A DNA stretch of 9,300 nt from the NCBI GenBank assembly GCA_026989405.1, contig JALSJL010000464.1:1-9300 (forward strand), written 5' to 3'. The stretch comes from Marinosulfonomonas sp. (GTDB lineage Bacteria; Pseudomonadota; Alphaproteobacteria; Rhodobacterales; Rhodobacteraceae). A model generated the notes under the pieces. It had not been told where the DNA came from. It ran no database searches and saw only the letters and a program-made list of their open reading frames with translations. A program made the position numbers and the translations under genes. Below are positions 5,953 to 9,300 of the stretch, piece by piece; positions within the stretch are counted from its first letter, which is position 1; every line of letters starts with the position of its first letter.

Positions 5953-6448
5953 GCCGGCCAATGTCAGGATGCGCCGCACCCTCTTTTTGCTGGCCGCCGG
6001 CCTGCAGATCGGGTGCGGTGCCATTTTCACCCATGACGTGATCAACGAATGGTCTGCGGCCACGCCCCACACCTGGGCCGAGGCCGCGGGGGTGGTGGCA
6101 CTGACATTTGGGGCGGGGCTGTCCTTGCGCGAATACCGGCGCCTGTTGCGACGCAATGAACGCGTTGAACGTGCCTTGGGCAGTGCCACTGGCGGATTTC
6201 AGCAAAGCATGGAGGCCCATTTCCGCGACTGGGGGCTGACCCGCGCCGAGCGCGATGTGGCTCTTTTGTCGATCAAGGGCATGACAATTCCCGAAATTGC
6301 CCGGCTCCGCCGCTCGGCCGAAGGCACGGTCAAGGCGCAGAATGCTGCAATATACCGGAAAGCCGGGGTCAGCAGCCGCGCCGGGATGATCAGTGCCGTG
6401 ATCGAGGATCTGATTGAAGGCATAGACATTTCCGATGCGCGCGGTTGA
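5930..6448 (+). CDS. Membrane-anchored LuxR-type HTH transcriptional regulator
   Basis: The 172-residue protein has two predicted transmembrane helices (about 17-34 and 50-66) joined by a short periplasmic loop with His35 and His47. A basic, probably helical linker follows (REYRRLLRRNERVERALG, 67-84), then a C-terminal LuxR/GerE helix-turn-helix (about 102-165): LTRAERDVALLSIKGM, IPEIARLRRSAEGTVKAQ, IYRKAGVSSRAGM. Positive charge before helix 1 and after helix 2 places both ends in the cytoplasm. There is no receiver or autoinducer domain, so signal input must come through the membrane part or a partner. The ATG at 5930 overlaps the cytochrome stop and has AAAAGGG close upstream, suggesting translational coupling; an in-frame ATG at 5969 (residue 14), 17 bases after the cytochrome stop, is an alternative. 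Targets are unknown; operon autoregulation is an inference. Confidence 0.83.
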   Translation: MTRPRNTEPANVRMRRTLFLLAAGLQIGCGAIFTHDVINEWSAATPHTWAEAAGVVALTFGAGLSLREYRRLLRRNERVERALGSATGGFQQSMEAHFRDWGLTRAERDVALLSIKGMTIPEIARLRRSAEGTVKAQNAAIYRKAGVSSRAGMISAVIEDLIEGIDISDARG

Positions 6449-6523
6449 CCTGGGGGTTTTTCCTTGCGCGAGGTCTCAGGCCCGGGTTAGCTTTGCCAAT
6501 TGAACAGTTGCAGGGAGGCCCGG

Positions 6524-7228
6524 ATGACGTTTCATATCGGTGCGAAAGATGGCGAGATTGCTGATACGGTTCTGTTGCCGGGCGACCCTTACAGGGCCAG
6601 ATGGGCGGCCGAGAATTTTCTGAAAGATGCCGTTCTGGTCAACGAAGTGCGCGGAATGCTGGGGTTCACCGGCACCTGGAAGGGCAACCGGGTCACGATC
6701 CAGGGTTCTGGCATGGGGATGCCGTCACTTTCAATCTATGTGAACGAATTGATCAAGGACTATGGTGCGCGGACGTTGATCCGCATCGGATCGTGCGGAG
6801 CGATGCAGGAAGATGTCGCCGTTCGCGATGTGATCATTGCGATGTCGGCAACCAGCATTTCCACCCCATCGGACACGATATTTCGCGAGCTGAAATTCGC
6901 GCCCACGGCCGACTACGGGTTGCTGGAGGCTGCGGTTGGCGCCGCCGCGAAGGTCGGGGTCGGGGTGCATGTTGGCGGTATCTATTCGTCGGACACGTTC
7001 TATGACGAACGCCCTGATCTGACCTCGGAGATGACGCGCCACGGCATTCTGGGCGTCGAAATGGAGGCGGCCGAGCTATACATTCTTGCCGCGCGATACA
7101 AGCGCCGGGCGCTGGCGGTGCTGACCGTTTCCGACCATCTGATCACGGGTGACGCGCTGCCCTCTGACCAGCGCGAGAAGTCGTTTGGCGACATGATCGA
7201 GATCGCTCTGGAATCTGCGTTTGCCTGA
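6524..7228 (+). CDS. deoD: Purine-nucleoside phosphorylase DeoD
   Basis: The 234-residue protein matches the hexameric DeoD-type phosphorylase, which splits purine (deoxy)ribonucleosides with phosphate to the free base and (deoxy)ribose-1-phosphate in purine salvage. Residues known from the E. coli enzyme fall at the same numbers: His4, Gly20, Arg24 (GDPYRA), Arg43, Arg87 and Ser90 (RIGSCGA), Phe159, Glu179-Met180-Glu181 (GVEMEAAE), Asp204 (VSDHL) and Arg217. The active site therefore appears intact, with the catalytic Asp204 that lets DeoD enzymes accept 6-amino as well as 6-oxo purines. The ATG at 6524 has AGGGAGG (6512-6518) 5 bases upstream. It lies 75 bases after the LuxR-type gene, so read-through from that operon is possible. 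No other nucleoside-catabolism genes are in view. A hairpin element follows the stop. Confidence 0.97.
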   Translation: MTFHIGAKDGEIADTVLLPGDPYRARWAAENFLKDAVLVNEVRGMLGFTGTWKGNRVTIQGSGMGMPSLSIYVNELIKDYGARTLIRIGSCGAMQEDVAVRDVIIAMSATSISTPSDTIFRELKFAPTADYGLLEAAVGAAAKVGVGVHVGGIYSSDTFYDERPDLTSEMTRHGILGVEMEAAELYILAARYKRRALAVLTVSDHLITGDALPSDQREKSFGDMIEIALESAFA

Positions 7229-7234
7229 TGGCGG

Positions 7235-7285
7235 CCGGGGGCTGTCTGCCCCCGGACCCCCGAGGATATTTTGACGAAAAAGAAG
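7235..7285. terminator. Rhodobacterales-type GC hairpin plus CCCCCGAGGATATTTT element between convergent genes
   Basis: CCGGGGGC (7235-7242) pairs exactly with GCCCCCGG (7248-7255) around TGTCT. A second C run (7257-7261) leads into CCCCCGAGGATATTTT (7257-7272) and then an A-rich tail GACGAAAAAGAAG. The G run could pair with either C run, giving two mutually exclusive stems. From memory, near-identical hairpin plus CCCCCGGAGTATTTTT/AAGAAG arrangements are very frequent at gene ends in Rhodobacteraceae. Here it fills almost exactly the 57-base gap between the deoD stop and the DUF1989 stop. The T run follows on the plus strand, so it fits best as the deoD terminator; whether it also works for the opposing gene is unknown. 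Confidence 0.75.
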
Positions 7286-8137
7286 TCAGGTGCCGTGGCT
7301 GCGATCATAGCCGTTCTCGGTTGGAGCCACCCAGCCCCGCGGGGGCGTTGGCGGCGCAAAGACCTCGACCAGAAGGGGGCTGCAGTTCGCGCCATCGCTT
7401 GAGTGATCAGATGCGCAATCACCGCCGGGACAGGCCGAAAGCCCCCCGATGAGGTCGAGCTCGGCGAAAAATTCTAGATAGTCGCCGGGGCGCACCGGGC
7501 TGGCTTTCATGATGTATTGCCCGGTGTCCGGGCTGAAACCCGTGCACATGAACACGTTCAGGACATCATGAACCAGCATTTCGGCGTCGTGCAGCGGCAG
7601 GCCGGTTTCATCCGCCAGCGCGCGGGTCAGGTTCGAATGGCAGCAGTGGTGATACTGGCTGCCGGTCAGCAGGGTGTTGGTGTAGGGATCGCAGCGCGTG
7701 CCGATCACGTCATGCACCCGGCAGCCGTGTTGGTCGGTTCCATACCAGCCGAGCGTATCCTCGGTAATTGTCGCCAGCGGGCGCAGTTGCGGAAAGCTGG
7801 ACCAAAGCCTGTCGCCGAGGCCAAGATGCGTTCCGTGCAACGCTCGGGTCTTGCCCGAGTAGAAGCGCTCGGCAAGGTTGTCGGCATTCCACAGGTTGAG
7901 GTCACCGACCTGCGGCCCCTCGGTGCAGGAGATGCGGAAAAAATGTCCGGCCGGCACATGAAAACAGCGGCCATCGCGTGGTGGCACCAGGATTTTTTCG
8001 ATGCGGCTTGCGCCCACACGGGCGCGGGCCAGATCGGACAGTCGCGGCGGGGCAAGGCTGTCATTGCGGTAGCACAGCACCGGCGCGACCGCGCGACGGG
8101 CTTCGGCATCGGGCGGGAGGTCAGGCGATCTGGTCAT
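7286..8137 (-). CDS. DUF1989 / urea carboxylase-associated family protein
   Basis: The 283-residue protein belongs to DUF1989. Diagnostic segments are PPRDGRCFHVPAGHFFRI (52-69), GPQVGDLNLWNADNLAERFYSGKTRAL (74-100), VIGTRCDPYTN (144-154), QYHHCCHSNLTRAL (161-174), NVFMCTGF (194-201), SPVRPGDYLEFFAELDL (213-229) and SACPGGDC (234-241). It has 11 cysteines, and the His/Cys cluster suggests a metal site. Some family members work beside urea/guanidine carboxylase as carboxyguanidine deiminase subunits, but no carboxylase is present here and this longer form may act on another substrate. The ATG at 8137 was chosen because GAGG lies 9 bases upstream in transcript order; an in-frame upstream start at 8233 would add a basic stretch lying inside the next gene. 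It overlaps the CreD 3' end by 17 bases, suggesting co-transcription. No signal peptide is seen. Confidence 0.85.
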   Translation of the reverse strand: MTRSPDLPPDAEARRAVAPVLCYRNDSLAPPRLSDLARARVGASRIEKILVPPRDGRCFHVPAGHFFRISCTEGPQVGDLNLWNADNLAERFYSGKTRALHGTHLGLGDRLWSSFPQLRPLATITEDTLGWYGTDQHGCRVHDVIGTRCDPYTNTLLTGSQYHHCCHSNLTRALADETGLPLHDAEMLVHDVLNVFMCTGFSPDTGQYIMKASPVRPGDYLEFFAELDLIGGLSACPGGDCASDHSSDGANCSPLLVEVFAPPTPPRGWVAPTENGYDRSHGT

Positions 8138-9300
8138 TGTCCGGGGCCTCGTTTCTTGCAATCTCGATGGTTTCGGGCGCTGGCTCGGGCGCGCGCCTGT
8201 TGCGACGCTTGCGCGGCGGCCGCGGCTCGCCATACCAGTCTTCGTTGCGGGTCAGATACATGGTGCCGACCAGCGCCGCGAAGGCCAGCGTCGCCCCGGC
8301 AAGCAGCGCGTAATCGGCGCTTTGCAGCACCAGGTAGAGCACGCCGTAAAGCACGACCAGCATCAGCCCGAGCACCAGCGTGCGCCGCCCCAGCTTGAGG
8401 CCAAGGGCGCCAAACATCACCAGCGCGCCAATCGTGGCGCCGCTGGCCAGCAGGTAGGCCGGGCCAAAGCCGATCTGCTCGGCATAGGCTACCATCAGCA
8501 GCACGAACACCGATTGCGCAAGACCGATCAGGATGTATTGCACCGGGTGCGCCGGTTTCTCGCCGATCCGGTCAAGCAACAAGACCGTCAGGAAGGTCAG
8601 CGCGATGAACAAGATGCCGTAACGGGCGGCGCGATAGGCTTTCTGGTAGAAATCATTGGGCTGGTAAAACCGCACCCCGAACGCGGTGCGCGCGCGCGCC
8701 GCAAAGTCGTGGTTTTCACGTGCCGCCTGCGGCAGGGCGCGCGCGAGATGCGGAATGTCCCAGCCTGCGGTGAAGCCGCTATCCGTGACTTCAGACTCAT
8801 TGGGCAGGAAGGCCCCGAAGAAACTGGGGTGCGGCCAGTCGCTGGAAAAGCTGACCCGGCTATCGCGCCCAACCGGCGCCACGGACAAGGCCTGCGCTCC
8901 GTTGAACCCCAGCGTCCACCGGAACTTGCCGATCGTGCGTGGGTCACCCGTGCGCGCGAAAATTCCCTGGGCGTCGCCAGCCTCGGACGATACCGGCTCA
9001 AGGGCCAGTTCCACCCCGTCGCCGGTCAGTTCGGCCTTGCCCCGAAGCGCCTTGTTGGCGGTCAGCGACAGCCGCAGCGTCGCGCCGTTCCAGTTCACTT
9101 TTTCCTTTGCGCCCAGAACCTTGGCCGCGTCAGCGGTGTCAAAATCGAACTCGATCACCGCGTCGCCGCGATAGACCGGCACCTTGAAAATTCCCCGGTG
9201 GCGTTCTTCTGTTGTCGTGGCGGCAGTGAAGCCGAAATTGCGCGGGAACAGGTAGACCGGGGCGCGCGGCTCGGTCGTGGTGTCTTCGTAGTATTCATAA
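8121..9300 (-). CDS. creD: CreD-family inner membrane protein (5' end outside window)
   Basis: 392 C-terminal residues are visible, entering from the right edge. The large periplasmic part has the family's RHRGIFKVPVYRGDAVIEFDF near the left of the visible sequence and FYQPNDFYQKAYRAARYGILF before the membrane region. Five hydrophobic segments follow, with DRIGEKPAHPVQYILIGLAQ, AEQIGFGPAYLLASGA, VVLYGVLYLVLQSADYALL and TMYLTRNEDWYG, all typical of CreD. The tail is basic and Pro-rich (PRPPRKRRNRR) and then acidic. In E. coli CreD belongs to the CreBC regulon and affects envelope integrity and tolerance to some colicins; its biochemical role is not established. The open frame runs to the window edge without a stop, and the GTG at 9182 is internal, not the start. 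No creB or creC is in view. The DUF1989 gene starts within its last codons. Confidence 0.93.
   Translation of the reverse strand, partial: YEYYEDTTTEPRAPVYLFPRNFGFTAATTTEERHRGIFKVPVYRGDAVIEFDFDTADAAKVLGAKEKVNWNGATLRLSLTANKALRGKAELTGDGVELALEPVSSEAGDAQGIFARTGDPRTIGKFRWTLGFNGAQALSVAPVGRDSRVSFSSDWPHPSFFGAFLPNESEVTDSGFTAGWDIPHLARALPQAARENHDFAARARTAFGVRFYQPNDFYQKAYRAARYGILFIALTFLTVLLLDRIGEKPAHPVQYILIGLAQSVFVLLMVAYAEQIGFGPAYLLASGATIGALVMFGALGLKLGRRTLVLGLMLVVLYGVLYLVLQSADYALLAGATLAFAALVGTMYLTRNEDWYGEPRPPRKRRNRRAPEPAPETIEIARNEAPDNDQIA

Noticed and set aside
6487..6492. Possible deoD promoter (TTGCGC, 17 bases, TTAGCT)
   Set aside because: Spacing is right but both hexamers match the consensus poorly; not enough to annotate.
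7517..8398. 293-codon plus-strand open frame
   Set aside because: Opposite strand of the DUF1989 gene and creD 3' end; the minus-strand proteins match known families throughout.
9180..9182. GTG as start of the CreD-family protein
   Set aside because: The same frame continues to the window edge with conserved CreD sequence (RHRGIFKVPVY), so this GTG is an internal Val codon.

Overview
The window is GC-rich and reads as a chromosomal segment of an alphaproteobacterium, most likely Rhodobacterales (Roseobacter/Rhodobacter/Paracoccus group). This rests on recognisable families: a MeaA-type ethylmalonyl-CoA mutase, a small secreted two-cysteine protein typical of that group, a long DUF1989 protein, and a GC hairpin followed by CCCCCGAGGATATTTT that I know as a common gene-end element in these bacteria. 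I see no transposase, phage gene, CRISPR array, rRNA or tRNA. The assignment is from memory of protein families, not a database search.

Layout. (1) 1-554, minus: 5' part of a PlsB-like glycerolipid acyltransferase. It is divergent from a short secreted protein (763-1098, plus), which ends in a strong intrinsic terminator (1122-1150). (2) 1259-4832, plus: ecm (B12-dependent ethylmalonyl-CoA mutase), acyP (acylphosphatase) and an M29 metallo-aminopeptidase, closely spaced and probably one transcript. (3) 4833-5109: 277 bases without a convincing gene, holding three inverted repeats and an AT-richer patch, probably terminator plus promoter/leader. (4) 5110-6448, plus: a compact operon of a periplasmic PepSY protein, a four-helix cytochrome b561 and a membrane-anchored LuxR-type regulator whose start overlaps the cytochrome gene. 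(5) 6524-7228, plus: deoD (purine nucleoside phosphorylase). (6) 7235-7285: hairpin element between convergent genes. (7) minus strand: a CreD-family inner membrane protein entering from the right edge, with a DUF1989 gene overlapping its 3' end by 17 bases.

How the genes fit together. Ecm converts (2R)-ethylmalonyl-CoA to methylsuccinyl-CoA in the ethylmalonyl-CoA pathway of acetyl-CoA assimilation; the adjacent acyP and peptidase look like general housekeeping. The PepSY/cytochrome b/LuxR trio is the best candidate for a little-described system: a periplasmic protein, a transmembrane heme protein and a membrane-tethered DNA-binding protein made from one transcript could couple envelope redox state to transcription. 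The DUF1989/creD pair is a second uncharacterised association. No gene here is wholly novel; the novelty is in the combinations and in the non-coding elements.
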